From JBGAKG01 sp044224495 (GTDB lineage: Bacteria; Myxococcota_A; Polyangia; Polyangiales; Polyangiaceae), in NCBI GenBank assembly GCA_044224495.1, contig JBGAKG010000001.1, positions 459,747 through 523,746 on the forward strand: 64,000 bases of DNA. Direction: 5' to 3'. The position numbers and the translations under genes are program-made. Positions 1 through 10,788 of the stretch are shown one piece after another. Each line of letters starts with the position of its first letter. Positions within the stretch are counted from its first letter, which is position 1. The notes under the pieces are model-generated. The model saw only the letters and a list, made by a program, of their open reading frames with translations. It was not told the DNA's origin and did no database searches.

Positions 1-857
1 TCCCACCGGCCCGCCACGCGCCCGGAGAGCTTCACGAGCTTCTGCGCGACCACGTCGAGCCGGGCGACGATCATGCCGCTCTGGAGCTCGATCACGATCG
101 GATCGAAGTTCTTGCTCCCGACCACGATCGGGAACTTCAGCGTCGCGACGAGCACGCCACCGCGCACGTAGCCCGACGCGGTCGTGTACTTCGGGGCGTC
201 GACGTTGCCGTTCGTGATCGAGCTGTCGTCGACGAGCCAGACGTCGTTGCCGTCGAACTTGGGCCCCGCGTCGGGGTAGCCCGAGAACCCGCGCGACGAG
301 TAGACGGAGACTTGGACCTGCGCATCGTCGGGCTGGCCGTTGTAGCCGCGGATCCGGATGAAGACCCCGGAGGCGCCCGAGCCGAGCGCGTCGTTGAACG
401 TCGCCTCGCTGATGAGGTTGCTCTTCGCGAAGAGCTCGAAGAGGCCGAGCCCGGAGTTGTCGATCCCGTCGACGCCATCGCACGCCGGGGGGAGCTTCCC
501 GCCGTCCGCCGCGAGGCCGCGCACGCAGGAGTCCTTCTCCGGGCAGGTGCACGTACGGTCGAGGTTGAAGCCGTAGGGGCCCCCCGCGTCCGGGCCGACC
601 CCCAGGTGCAAGCGCGCGAGCACCGCCACGAAATCGAGGGGATCCGAGGGGCTGGAGGTCGAGATGTCCGGCGCCGCCGGGACATCCGCCCCGCGGCACT
701 GGCCGGCGGCGTCAGGGACGGGGCCGGTGTCCGGCAAATCGGCCGCATCGGCGACATAGACGCTCCGGTCGTCGATCCCGGCGAGGAGCTGGCAAGCCGC
801 CACCCCCGCCGTCATCAAGCCCAGGAAGGTACCGCCGAGGGCCCATCGCCGCTGCAT
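1..857 (-). CDS. Secreted lipoprotein, unknown function (3' end outside window)
   Basis: The frame is open from the ATG at 857 to the left edge, about 285 codons, so the C-terminus is missing. Residues 1-22 form a type II signal peptide ending in the lipobox VAAC, which predicts a lipid-anchored protein at the cell envelope. A Cys-rich stretch at about residues 100-127 (CTCPEKDSC, then CDGVDGIDNSG) precedes a region rich in short beta-type segments. Similar cysteine and DNSG-type blocks occur, from memory, in myxobacterial lipoproteins without known function. It is divergent from the kinase at 943, and the 85 bp between them must hold both promoters. No enzyme motif was seen. Confidence 0.75.
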   Translation of the reverse strand, partial: MQRRWALGGTFLGLMTAGVAACQLLAGIDDRSVYVADAADLPDTGPVPDAAGQCRGADVPAAPDISTSSPSDPLDFVAVLARLHLGVGPDAGGPYGFNLDRTCTCPEKDSCVRGLAADGGKLPPACDGVDGIDNSGLGLFELFAKSNLISEATFNDALGSGASGVFIRIRGYNGQPDDAQVQVSVYSSRGFSGYPDAGPKFDGNDVWLVDDSSITNGNVDAPKYTTASGYVRGGVLVATLKFPIVVGSKNFDPIVIELQSGMIVARLDVVAQKLVKLSGRVAGRW

Positions 858-942
858 CTGCCTCCTGGACTCTAGCCCATTTCCGGACATCGCTCGGCCC
901 GGTTGTTGCCGGAAGCGGCACTGCCCCGTACTCTCGAAGGGG

Positions 943-2373
943 ATGGCGCGGAAGGAGACCTCGCTCAAGGAGGGTGATGTCCTCGCCGGACGCTACACCG
1001 TCGACCGCGTGATCGCGGTCGGTGGGATGGGGATCGTGGTCGCCGCCAGGCACGTCCAGCTCGGCAACCGCGTCGCGATCAAGCTCCTCCATCCGGACCT
1101 GCTCTCGCCGCAGGCGACCGCGCGCTTCCTCACCGAGGCCAAGGCCTCCGCGCTCCTGCGCAGCGAGCACGTCGTGAAGGTCGGCGACGTCGGCCAGCTC
1201 GAGACGGGCGAACCCTTCATGGTCATGGAGCTGCTCGAAGGCGCGAACCTCGCCGACGAGCTCGCCACCGGCGGAGCGATGCCCGCGCCACGGGCGGTCG
1301 AGTACGTCCTGCAAGCGCTCGAGGGCATCGCCGAGGCGCACGCGGCGCGGATCGTCCACCGCGATCTCAAGCCCGAGAACCTCTTCCGCGTGGTTCGGCC
1401 CAACGGCTCTTCCCTGGTGAAGGTGCTCGACTTCGGCGTCTCCAAGGCGCTCTCGCAGGACGTCCGCGTCGAGGGCACGGTCACCCAAGGCGACGCCGTG
1501 TTCGGCTCGCCGCTGTACATGTCGCCGGAGCAGATGACGGCGGCCACCAAGGCCGACGAGCGCAGCGACATCTGGTCGATCGGCGTCGTGCTGTACGAGC
1601 TCGTGACCGGGCGCACGCCGTTCGAGGCGGAGAACATGGCCGGGCTCGCCGTCGCGATCGCGACGCAGCCGCCGCGCCGGCTCCGCGGTGACGCGCCCGC
1701 CGCTCCGCCCGAGCTCGAAGCCGTGATCGAGAAGTGCCTGCAAAAGGATCCTGCGCTGCGCTACCCGAACGTCGGCGAGCTCGCCGCCGACCTCGAGCCG
1801 TTCGCGCCCGCGTCGCGCCATCACGTCGAGGCCATCCAGCGGCTCGTCGCCGGCGGCGCGCTTCCGCCGCGGGCGGTCCCGGCTGCACCGCCGTCGACGC
1901 GCAACGTCGCGCCGGGCGCGGAGACGTTGAGCCCCGAAGCCCAGCTCTCCGGCGCGTTCAGCATCCCGCCGAAGCGGCGCTCCTGGTTGCCGTTCGCGCT
2001 CGCGGGGACGGCGTTCGTGGCCGTCGGCGCGGTGGGGCTCGTGCTGCTCACGATCTTCCGAACCACGCCTCCAGCGGCCGGTTCCGTCTCAAGCACGCCA
2101 TCTCCGGTCGGGAGCACCCACTCCGACATCACGTCGCAGCCGCTCGCCACCGTGACGAATGGACCCACGGTCACCGCGCCCCCGGCGGCGAGCGCAACTC
2201 CGAGCGTCGCGGCGACGAGCGTGCGACCGGGCATCCTCCACCCCGTCCCACTCGCGAGCGCGTCGGCACGCGCGTCGGCGAGCGCCGTGCCCGTCGCGAC
2301 GACCGTCGCGCCACCGTCGACCGCCGCGCCGTCTTCGACCCTCATCACCGGGATCTCGCATGATCGGAAATAG
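943..2373 (+). CDS. Hanks-type Ser/Thr protein kinase, single membrane span
   Basis: 476 aa. The N-terminal kinase domain occupies about residues 15-275: glycine loop AVGGMG (25-30), ATP-anchoring Lys47 in VAIK, catalytic HRDLKPEN starting at His139, DFG at 163-165, and SPE in place of APE at 194-196. A hydrophobic segment at about residues 350-370 predicts one transmembrane helix, followed by a Ser/Thr/Pro/Ala-rich extracytoplasmic tail of about 100 residues with no sensor domain that I recognise. All catalytic residues are present, so it should be active. Its last 14 bp overlap the next gene, which implies translational coupling and a shared function. Confidence 0.93.
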   Translation: MARKETSLKEGDVLAGRYTVDRVIAVGGMGIVVAARHVQLGNRVAIKLLHPDLLSPQATARFLTEAKASALLRSEHVVKVGDVGQLETGEPFMVMELLEGANLADELATGGAMPAPRAVEYVLQALEGIAEAHAARIVHRDLKPENLFRVVRPNGSSLVKVLDFGVSKALSQDVRVEGTVTQGDAVFGSPLYMSPEQMTAATKADERSDIWSIGVVLYELVTGRTPFEAENMAGLAVAIATQPPRRLRGDAPAAPPELEAVIEKCLQKDPALRYPNVGELAADLEPFAPASRHHVEAIQRLVAGGALPPRAVPAAPPSTRNVAPGAETLSPEAQLSGAFSIPPKRRSWLPFALAGTAFVAVGAVGLVLLTIFRTTPPAAGSVSSTPSPVGSTHSDITSQPLATVTNGPTVTAPPAASATPSVAATSVRPGILHPVPLASASARASASAVPVATTVAPPSTAAPSSTLITGISHDRK

Positions 2374-3328
2374 GGTCGCGGGCGCGCTCGGCGCAGCGCT
2401 CGCGTGCGTGCTCGCCGCAGGCACGGTGCACGCGGCGGACACGCCTTCGGCTTCGGACCAGGCGCTCGCGCAGTCGCTCTTCGACGATGCCGTGACCTCG
2501 ATGGAGCGGGGGGACTACGCCGCGGCGTGCCCGAAGCTGGCGGAGAGCCAGCGCCTCGATCCCGGGGGTGGCACGCTCCTCAACTTGGGCCTCTGCCGCG
2601 AGAAGGAAGGAAAGCTCGCGTCGGCGTGGGTCGCCTACAACGAGTCCCTGAGCCAAGCGATCAAGGATCGGCGCACCGAGCGCGAGGCCACCGCGCGCGC
2701 GCGCATCGCCGAGATCGAAGGGAAGCTCGCCAAGTTCGTCGTCCACGTCCAGGCCGCCACGCGCGCGCTCGCTGGGCTGGAGATCCGGCTCGACGGCACG
2801 CCGATCCGCGACGTCGCGTGGGAGACACCGACTCCGATCGACCGCGGGCGGCACGAGCTCTCCGCCACTGCCCCCGGCAAGCAGCGGTGGTCGACCGTGC
2901 TCGAGGTCACGCGCGACGGCGAGGCGATCGAAGCCACCGTCCCGGTCTTGGTCGACGCGCTCGCCGCGCCACCCAAGCGCGATGCGGGCGGCGCCGTCCC
3001 GGCGCAATTGTTGGCCGGGTGGGTCGCGATTGGCATCGGCTCGGCCAGCGTGGGCACCGGGATCGTGACCGGAATCCTCGCGTTCGATCGGCGCGCCAAG
3101 AGCGACGACGAGTGCCCCGCCGAGCGCTGCACCCAGCGCGGCGTGGACCTCAACGAGCAGGCGAAGACCTACGCGTGGATCTCGAACGTCACCTTCGGCG
3201 TCGGTCTCGCGGCTGCGGGCATCGGCGTCGCGCTCGTCCTCACCGCGCCGAAGCGCGCCTCCGCGATCCACGTCGTCCCGACCGTCGGGCCCGGGGTCGC
3301 GGGTCTGTCGGCGAGCGGGACGTTCTGA
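2360..3328 (+). CDS. TPR/PEGA-like membrane protein coupled to the upstream kinase
   Basis: 322 aa from the ATG at 2360, chosen because it gives a clean Sec signal peptide (cleavage near AHA at about residue 25) and overlaps the kinase stop by 14 bp. Residues about 30-100 contain a tetratricopeptide-like unit (FDDAVTSMERGDYAAACPKL, then NLGLCREKEGKLASAW). Residues about 130-195 resemble a PEGA-type beta domain (LDGTPI, RHELSATAPG). Two hydrophobic helices follow near 215-240 and 275-295. The protein ends in SASGTF. The same kinase-plus-TPR/PEGA layout recurs at 51083-53280. The role is unknown; a partner or substrate of the kinase is a reasonable inference. Confidence 0.85.
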   Translation: MIGNRVAGALGAALACVLAAGTVHAADTPSASDQALAQSLFDDAVTSMERGDYAAACPKLAESQRLDPGGGTLLNLGLCREKEGKLASAWVAYNESLSQAIKDRRTEREATARARIAEIEGKLAKFVVHVQAATRALAGLEIRLDGTPIRDVAWETPTPIDRGRHELSATAPGKQRWSTVLEVTRDGEAIEATVPVLVDALAAPPKRDAGGAVPAQLLAGWVAIGIGSASVGTGIVTGILAFDRRAKSDDECPAERCTQRGVDLNEQAKTYAWISNVTFGVGLAAAGIGVALVLTAPKRASAIHVVPTVGPGVAGLSASGTF

Positions 3329-3329
3329 A

Positions 3330-5009
<1,680 letters not shown>

Positions 5010-5159
5010 GGCCCCGAGATGTATCACTTCGCTGTGGTGTTTCGACCACGGGTCTCCTCCGACTTCATGGTCAATCCGTCACGGCGGCGCGACGGCGGCG
5101 CGATTTCGCAGGGTTCCGGGCGTTCTCGCGCTGGCACCCGACGTGCAAAGGGGAGAGGC

Positions 5160-5915
5160 ATGAACTCGAAACCTCTTTCCCTCGCTTGCTTCCTCGCCCT
5201 CGCCGTCTCGGCCTGCACGGTCCAGACGACCCAGAACGATCCTCCCGCCAAGGAGCTCCCGAAGCCCTCGACCGACTTCGCGACGAACAAAATCTACCCC
5301 TCCACGTCCGCGCAGGACGACGGCAAGACGATGACCGTCTTCGCCGCGCTCCTGGCCGACGGGAAGTTCCTCACCCTCGGCTCGACGGACAAGCTCTCGG
5401 CGAAGATCGCGGGCGGGCCGGACCTCGCGCTCGTGTCGCAGGGCGAGACCTACGATCCGCACTACGTGGTGACGGTGCCGAGCACGCCGGACGCGCTCGA
5501 CGTCGTGATCACGCTCGACCGCGCCGGCACTGCCGACGACGCGAAGGTCGCGTTGAAGGTGCCCGCCGCCTTCGATCTGGACGGCACGCTCCCGAGCGAC
5601 CTGAAGCAGGGCGTCGCCTTCGAGGTCGGGGTGAACCCGCCGGCGAAGAAGGACGACAGCCTGTGGTGGGCCGTCCTCGAAGGGGACTGCATCTCGACGA
5701 GCTCGACCGCGATCGCCGCGATCACGCCGGCCGGGAAGCTGAGCCTCACCTACGGTGCCAACACGATCAAGGCGAACGGCGCCGCGTCGTGCAAGGTCAA
5801 CGTGAAGGTGGAGCACATCCTGAGCGGCAAGGCCGACGCCACGTTCTCGCAGCCGTACCCGATCGACGCGATCGGCGTCCGCCACCGCACGTTCGTGGCG
5901 ACGATCGCGAAATGA
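5160..5915 (+). CDS. Small lipoprotein, unknown function
   Basis: 251 aa. The ATG at 5160 follows a GGGAGAGG ribosome site. Residues 1-19 are a lipoprotein signal ending VSAC. The mature protein has several alternating beta-type segments (DVVITLDRAG, AFEVGVNPP, SCKVNVKVEHI), suggesting one or two immunoglobulin-like beta-sandwich domains. Two cysteines near residues 180 and 207 could form a disulfide. I do not recognise the family. It stands alone between the divergent carboxypeptidase and rsgA. Confidence 0.8.
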   Translation: MNSKPLSLACFLALAVSACTVQTTQNDPPAKELPKPSTDFATNKIYPSTSAQDDGKTMTVFAALLADGKFLTLGSTDKLSAKIAGGPDLALVSQGETYDPHYVVTVPSTPDALDVVITLDRAGTADDAKVALKVPAAFDLDGTLPSDLKQGVAFEVGVNPPAKKDDSLWWAVLEGDCISTSSTAIAAITPAGKLSLTYGANTIKANGAASCKVNVKVEHILSGKADATFSQPYPIDAIGVRHRTFVATIAK

Positions 5916-5963
5916 AGGAGCCGCGGCGGCAGGGTTCGAACGCTCGTTCGTCCCTGACGCCGC

Positions 5964-7028
5964 GTGCCGAGCTCCCCTTCCCTCGTTGCTCTCGGAAAGA
6001 ACCCCCGCGTCGAGGCCGCCTTCGCGGCGGCCCACGAGCGTCACCCGGAGGCGGTCCTCGCGCGGGTGATCGCCGAGCGCCGCGGCGCGTGGGAGCTCGC
6101 CACCGGCGAGCGCATCCTCCGCGGCGAGCCTTCGGGGCGGCTGCGCCACGAAGCCGCACCGGGCGATCTCCCGGCGGTCGGTGACTGGGTCGCGTGCGTC
6201 CCCGCGCGCGATCCGGGCGACGAGCACGCGACCATCCACGTCGTGCTCCCGCGCACGAGCGTGCTCCGGCGCGGCCTCGCGGGCGGCACCACGGAGGCGC
6301 AGATCGTCGCGACGAACGTGGAGCTCGTGCTCGTCGTCTCGGCGCTGGATCGCGACTTCAACCCGCGCCGGTTCGAGCGGTACCTGGTCCAGATCACCGC
6401 GAGCGGGGCGAGCCCCGTCATCGTCCTCACGAAGGCCGATGCATGCGCCGACGCCGATCGCCTCGTCTCCGATGCCCGGGCGGTCGCCGGAGCGACGGAG
6501 ATCCTCGTCACGTCGAGCGTGACCGGAGCGGGTCTCGCCGAGCTGCGCGCGCGGATCGGGGAAGGCACGGCGGCGCTCGTGGGTTCGTCGGGCGTGGGAA
6601 AGTCTTCGCTGACCAACGCGCTCCTCGGCGCGAGCACGCACCTGGCCGTGGGCGCCACGTCGGCCGACGGCCGGGGTCGCCACACGACGACCGAGCGCGG
6701 GCTCTTCGTGCTGCCGGGCGGCGGAGCGCTGGTCGACACGCCGGGCATGCGAGAGCTCCGCTTGTTCGGCGACGGCGAAGATCTCGCCGGCTCGTTCTCG
6801 GACGTCGAGACCCTCGCCGCGGAGTGCCGCTTTCGCGACTGCGGCCACGAGGACGAGCCCGATTGCCGAGTTCGAGAAGGCCTGGACGAAGATCGGTATC
6901 ATGCCTATCTGAAGCTGAAGCGCGAGCTCGCTTCGTTCGCGCGCCGGCACGACGCCCGCGCTCGGGCCGACGGGCGAAAACGCCACAAGGTCCTCGCGCG
7001 CGCCAACCGCGCGAGGGACAGGAGCTGA
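5964..7028 (+). CDS. rsgA: Ribosome small-subunit-dependent GTPase A
   Basis: 354 aa from a GTG at 5964. RsgA (YjeQ) is a late 30S-assembly factor that hydrolyses GTP on the immature subunit. The circularly permuted motif order is visible: G4 TKAD (156-159), then G1 GSSGVGKS (207-214), then G3 DTPG (258-261). An N-terminal OB-type region lies before residue 110. The C-terminal zinc site is Cys288, Cys293, His295, Cys301. The basic tail (about 325-354) suits RNA contact. An AAA+ ATPase gene follows after 7 bp, so the two are probably cotranscribed. Confidence 0.93.
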   Translation: MPSSPSLVALGKNPRVEAAFAAAHERHPEAVLARVIAERRGAWELATGERILRGEPSGRLRHEAAPGDLPAVGDWVACVPARDPGDEHATIHVVLPRTSVLRRGLAGGTTEAQIVATNVELVLVVSALDRDFNPRRFERYLVQITASGASPVIVLTKADACADADRLVSDARAVAGATEILVTSSVTGAGLAELRARIGEGTAALVGSSGVGKSSLTNALLGASTHLAVGATSADGRGRHTTTERGLFVLPGGGALVDTPGMRELRLFGDGEDLAGSFSDVETLAAECRFRDCGHEDEPDCRVREGLDEDRYHAYLKLKRELASFARRHDARARADGRKRHKVLARANRARDRS

Positions 7029-7035
7029 GGGACGC

Positions 7036-8286
7036 ATGGAGCTCGACCGCATCTTCAAGGAATCTTTCGATCCGACGAACGCCGTGGGCTGGAAGCTCGG
7101 GAAGACCATCGCCGAGTGCCACCCGGGCAAGTTCGTCTTGCCGGCGGTGGGCGGCCCGTTCGACATCCAGGAGTTCGCCAGTGAAGGGCAGTGCGAAGCC
7201 CGCCTGGCCTCGGACGCCCACGCCCAGATCGCCACGGCGTGGCGGCGCAACCACGGGCTCCACGAAGACGTCGCGAACGGCGTCTGGGACGTTCGTTGGC
7301 ACGACCAAGCGTTTCGCGTCGTCGTCGCCGAGTGGCGGAACGGCTACGACCGCAACTCGGGGAGCTGGGTGATCGGAGACGACGAAGGCGCCGTGCGCGA
7401 GCTCGCCAACGCGGTATCTGCATACTGCAACGATCCTCGAAACGCCGTCCTCTGCTTCCGCGGCGGGTGCTGGGGCGCGAACCGCGAGCTCTGGCGCGAC
7501 ATCCAAGCCGCGAGCTTCGACGGTCTGGTGCTCGCGGGGGACCTCAAGGAGCAGATCCGCGGCGACCTCGAGCGATTCATGGGCGCGCGCGCCGAGTACG
7601 AACGCTACGGGCTCCCGCACAAGCGCGGGGTGCTCTTCGTCGGGCCTCCGGGCAACGGCAAGACGCACTGTGTTCGAGCGACGCTCAAGCTCTTGAAGCT
7701 CCCGGTCCTCTACGTGATGAGCTTGAAGGCGAAGTACTCGCCCGAGGACGCATCGATCGACGCGGTGTTCGCGCGCGCACGCGAGGTCGCCCCGTGCGTG
7801 CTCGTGTTCGAGGACCTCGACGCGATGATCAACGACGAGAACCGCTCCTACTTCCTCAACCAGCTCGACGGGGTCGGGCGTCTGTCGGGCATCCTCACGC
7901 TCGCGACGACGAACCACGTCGAGCGGCTGGACGCTGCGATCGTCGAGCGACCGAGCCGCTTCGATCGGAAATACGCGTTCGCGCTCCCCGGCGTCCGGGA
8001 GCGCAGGCTGTACGCCGCGCAGTGGAACGCGCGCCTCGACCCCGAGCTCCGGGTCGACGAGCAGGCGCTCGAAGAAGTCGTCGAGGGAACGGCCGACTTC
8101 TCCTTCGCCTACATGAAGGAGCTCTTCGTCTCCTCGATGGTGCGCTGGGTCTCCGAGCGGGAGCGCGCGCCGATGCGGGAGGTCCTCGCCAAGGAGCTCG
8201 TCACGCTCCGTGAGCAGATGCGCGCCGGCGCGCCGGCCCAGGAACCGACGCTGCCGGGCGACGACGACGAAGACGACGACGAGTGA
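7036..8286 (+). CDS. AAA+ ATPase with N-terminal domain of unknown function
   Basis: 416 aa, starting 7 bp after rsgA. The ATPase domain is C-terminal: Walker A GPPGNGKT (203-210), Walker B VLVFED (255-260), sensor-1 TTN (291-293) and an arginine-finger-type RPSRFDRKY (305-313). The spacing resembles the BCS1/CDC48-type AAA clade. The first 180 residues are unrecognised and contain several Trp and Cys residues. The last residues are strongly acidic (DDDEDDDE). Cotranscription with rsgA could mean a role in ribosome or protein quality control, but this is only context. It ends directly against the convergent gene at 8287. Confidence 0.85.
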   Translation: MELDRIFKESFDPTNAVGWKLGKTIAECHPGKFVLPAVGGPFDIQEFASEGQCEARLASDAHAQIATAWRRNHGLHEDVANGVWDVRWHDQAFRVVVAEWRNGYDRNSGSWVIGDDEGAVRELANAVSAYCNDPRNAVLCFRGGCWGANRELWRDIQAASFDGLVLAGDLKEQIRGDLERFMGARAEYERYGLPHKRGVLFVGPPGNGKTHCVRATLKLLKLPVLYVMSLKAKYSPEDASIDAVFARAREVAPCVLVFEDLDAMINDENRSYFLNQLDGVGRLSGILTLATTNHVERLDAAIVERPSRFDRKYAFALPGVRERRLYAAQWNARLDPELRVDEQALEEVVEGTADFSFAYMKELFVSSMVRWVSERERAPMREVLAKELVTLREQMRAGAPAQEPTLPGDDDEDDDE

Positions 8287-8850
8287 TCAGACCCCGCGCG
8301 CGCCGTCGAGCGCAGCGGCGAGCTCGTCGGTCATCGCGCGCAGCACGACCCGGCGTTCGTCCGCGTCGATCGCGCGCGCGGCGGCGAGGAGGGCATCGAA
8401 GCGGGCGAGCTGCGCCTCCTTGCCGCGCTTGAACATCGGCCACGGATCGCCGTGGTCGCGCGCACAGACGACGATCGACGTGAGGTTGTCGATTTTGTCG
8501 GCGATCGTGATCGCCTGCGCCGCGGGCGCCTTCCCGGGGAACTTCGCGAGGTACGCCGCCTTCCGCTGCTCCCACGGGAGCGACTTGTCCTCCTCCGAGA
8601 CGGCGCGGACGAGATCGGCCACGCGCGCGCCGAACTTGGCGCTGAGTGCGTCGTGCGTGACGCCGCAGTCCTCGAGCACGTCGTGGAGCGCGCCGGCGGC
8701 CTGCACCTCCTCGTCCCAGCCGTGCCGGGCGAGGATCGCGACCACACCGGCGACGTGGCTCACGTAGGGCACGACCGTGTTCGGGTACTTTCGCTTCTGG
8801 TCCTTGTGCCAGACGGCCGCGGAGTCGAGCGCGCGCTTGAGGAGGATCAT
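8287..8850 (-). CDS. HD-domain hydrolase of the SpoT/Mesh1 type
   Basis: 187 aa. It matches the ppGpp-hydrolase HD fold: YVSHVAGVVAIL supplies His32, ALHDVLED supplies His56-Asp57, and ADKIDNL supplies the distal Asp118. The size fits stand-alone small alarmone hydrolases (about 180-200 aa) with no synthetase or regulatory domain. The likely reaction is Mn2+-dependent removal of the 3'-pyrophosphate of (p)ppGpp, although other nucleotides have been reported for Mesh1-like enzymes. The start ATG at 8850 lies 5 bp below the stop of the preceding gene in the same direction, so it may be the last gene of that operon. Confidence 0.85.
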   Translation of the reverse strand: MILLKRALDSAAVWHKDQKRKYPNTVVPYVSHVAGVVAILARHGWDEEVQAAGALHDVLEDCGVTHDALSAKFGARVADLVRAVSEEDKSLPWEQRKAAYLAKFPGKAPAAQAITIADKIDNLTSIVVCARDHGDPWPMFKRGKEAQLARFDALLAAARAIDADERRVVLRAMTDELAAALDGARGV

Positions 8851-8855
8851 CGCCC

Positions 8856-9635
8856 TCAGAATACCCCGGGGAGGACGATCTTTCGCTCCGGCGGGTAGTC
8901 GGGGAAGCGATCTTTGTACCATGCATGGTTCGCGACGGCGCGCGGCACCAGGTTCGCGGCGGTGTAGAAGGCGAACGCGACGCCGCCGAGCGACCAGCTC
9001 GCGAGCGCCCAGCCCGACCACTCGACGAGCTCGCCGAAGTAGTTCGGGCACGTGATGAAGCGGTAGAGACCGCCGTGCGGGATCGCGTAGCGCCCCTTCC
9101 CGCTCGCGGCCTTCGCGCCCTCGGCGCGGAGCGCGAACAGGCGCCGGTCGGCGTCGTAGTTGATCGCGAAGCCAGTGAAGAAGACGACGACGCCGAGCAC
9201 GAAGCGCGGATCCGAGAGCCACGCATCCCCGTAGTCGCCGAGGTACGCGACCCACGTCGCGTTGACGGACACGTTCAGCAGGTTGAAGCAGAACGCCATC
9301 AGCGCGATCGCGAGCGGCATGCGCTTGCCCTCGCTCTTCAGCCGGAGCGGGTAGATGAACGTACGGTGCACGTAGTGGAACAGCCACATCCCGGCGAGCG
9401 CGAGGCGCGCGGGCTCGTGCGCGTGGCCGCCGGTGAGGAACACGGCGGCGTACCCGATCGACGAAGGGCTCTCCATGAGAAGCCAGCCGAGACGATCGGG
9501 GATGGTGGGTCCCCAGCCGGAGCGCGCGTGGCGCCCGTACGGCGCCACGATGAAGCGGAGCGAAACCCACGTCAGCACCCCGAGCCCGATCATGACCCAC
9601 GCGAGGACGTGCTGCGTCGCGGCGGAGACGATCAC
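8856..9635 (-). CDS. Steroid 5-alpha-reductase-family membrane protein
   Basis: 259 aa from the GTG at 9635, whose first bases form a GTGA overlap with the stop of the upstream gene. There are about six hydrophobic helices. The C-terminal half carries the family signature: RFITCPNYFGELVEWSGWAL, then NLVPRAVANHAWYKDRFPDYPPER and a short tail. Members are NADPH-dependent reductases of 3-oxo-delta4 steroids or enoyl lipids in the membrane. The bacterial substrate cannot be read from sequence. Coupling to three small unknown genes suggests a common lipid-related process. Confidence 0.85.
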   Translation of the reverse strand: MIVSAATQHVLAWVMIGLGVLTWVSLRFIVAPYGRHARSGWGPTIPDRLGWLLMESPSSIGYAAVFLTGGHAHEPARLALAGMWLFHYVHRTFIYPLRLKSEGKRMPLAIALMAFCFNLLNVSVNATWVAYLGDYGDAWLSDPRFVLGVVVFFTGFAINYDADRRLFALRAEGAKAASGKGRYAIPHGGLYRFITCPNYFGELVEWSGWALASWSLGGVAFAFYTAANLVPRAVANHAWYKDRFPDYPPERKIVLPGVF

Positions 9636-10057
9636 GGGGTGCGCTCGCCTTCGTCGAGGAACGCGACGACGCGCGCGAGCTCGGCGGCGGTAGCGACCTC
9701 GCCGAGCCACTGCTGGAGTGCGACGCGGTCCGAGAACCTCCGCCGGAGCTCGTTGTGCGCCGCGGTGACGACGCGCCCGACTTGGAGCACGGCCGTCGCG
9801 TGGGCGGGATCGACCAAGATGGCGCTCCGCTCGATGAACGGGTTCATGTCGGCCATGAGCCGCGCGAGCTCGTCCGCGACGGCCGGCGGAAAGACGGCGA
9901 CGCCACGGTAGTCCGCGAGGACGAGCGCGCGCGGCTTGGCGTGCGGGATCAGGCGCCGAAACTCGTCGGTGTAGCTCTTGGCGTCGGCGCCATCGCGCAG
10001 CACGCCGGGTCGCCCCTCGACCAGTCGCCCGACGGCATTCGCGACGGAGAAGCTCAC
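9632..10057 (-). CDS. Small unknown protein, coupled on both sides
   Basis: 141 aa from the GTG at 10057, which overlaps the upstream stop as GTGA; its own stop overlaps the next start the same way. A soluble alternating pattern (RALVLADYRGVAVFP, then SAILVDPAHATAVLQVGRVV) recalls SpoIIAA/STAS-like folds, but I see no phosphorylatable-Ser motif, so this is only a resemblance. There is no signal peptide or membrane segment. The tight coupling shows it must be made with the DUF3025-like and steroid-reductase-like proteins. Confidence 0.7.
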   Translation of the reverse strand: MSFSVANAVGRLVEGRPGVLRDGADAKSYTDEFRRLIPHAKPRALVLADYRGVAVFPPAVADELARLMADMNPFIERSAILVDPAHATAVLQVGRVVTAAHNELRRRFSDRVALQQWLGEVATAAELARVVAFLDEGERTP

Positions 10058-10788
10058 GGTCGAGGATCTACCACATCGAGCGGATGACGCGGCAGCGCCT
10101 CGGGCGTGAGGGTGGTCGACTCGAGGAGGCGCGCGAGCGCCGCGTCGGCCACGGCGACGAGCGCGTCCTTCTCCGCTGGAACCGCGTCGACCGCGATCGG
10201 GATCGCGCGCGCCACCATCGACGGCGTGCCGTAGACGAGTCCCTCGAAGAGCGCGTGGCCGAAGGGCACCGCGGCCGCGCTCCCGTCGGGCGCGCGGAGG
10301 AGCACGATGCCGCCTTCGTCGACCAGCGCGACCGCGTCCTGCTCGCGCGTCCGCGCGTTCGGGAGCGTGCGCGCGCCGGGCGTGGCCCACGCGCGGATCA
10401 TCGCGTACTGGCGCGCGTGGAGGGCCTGCTTCGCGCGCGGGAAGGTCGCCCAGACGAGCGCGTTGAGGAAATCGTGCCAGCAGCGCGCGCGCGTCGGCAC
10501 CACGCCGCGGACGATGTTTGCATCATACATCGAGTCGGGATCGACCAGCGGTCGCTCGCGCCGCCGCCGCTTGACCGGCTCGCTCGTGACGAAGCGCACC
10601 GGGGCCGGCGCGCCGCGGAACGCGCGCACGTAGTCCTCGGGCGCGGGCCAATCGACGTCGCCCGCGAAGACGGCCGCCGCCGCCGCGATCGGCCAATGGT
10701 GCGGGCTGCGCTCGTGGAAGCGACCGTCGAAGCGCTCGCCGCGGCTCCGCACCGAGCGGAGGGTCACGGAGCGAGCGCGGTCCGTCAT
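10054..10788 (-). CDS. DUF3025-family protein
   Basis: 244 aa. The ATG at 10788 overlaps the previous stop as ATGA. The central block CWHDFLNALVWATFPRAKQA followed by LHARQY is the hallmark of DUF3025 as I remember it. The family has no established function and is widespread in gamma- and betaproteobacteria. A later segment (GGIVLLRAPDGSAAAVPFGH, then LFEGLVYG) is also typical. It is soluble with no export signal. Conserved His, Asp and Asn in the central block could form an active site, which is inference. Confidence 0.8.
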   Translation of the reverse strand: MTDRARSVTLRSVRSRGERFDGRFHERSPHHWPIAAAAAVFAGDVDWPAPEDYVRAFRGAPAPVRFVTSEPVKRRRRERPLVDPDSMYDANIVRGVVPTRARCWHDFLNALVWATFPRAKQALHARQYAMIRAWATPGARTLPNARTREQDAVALVDEGGIVLLRAPDGSAAAVPFGHALFEGLVYGTPSMVARAIPIAVDAVPAEKDALVAVADAALARLLESTTLTPEALPRHPLDVVDPRP

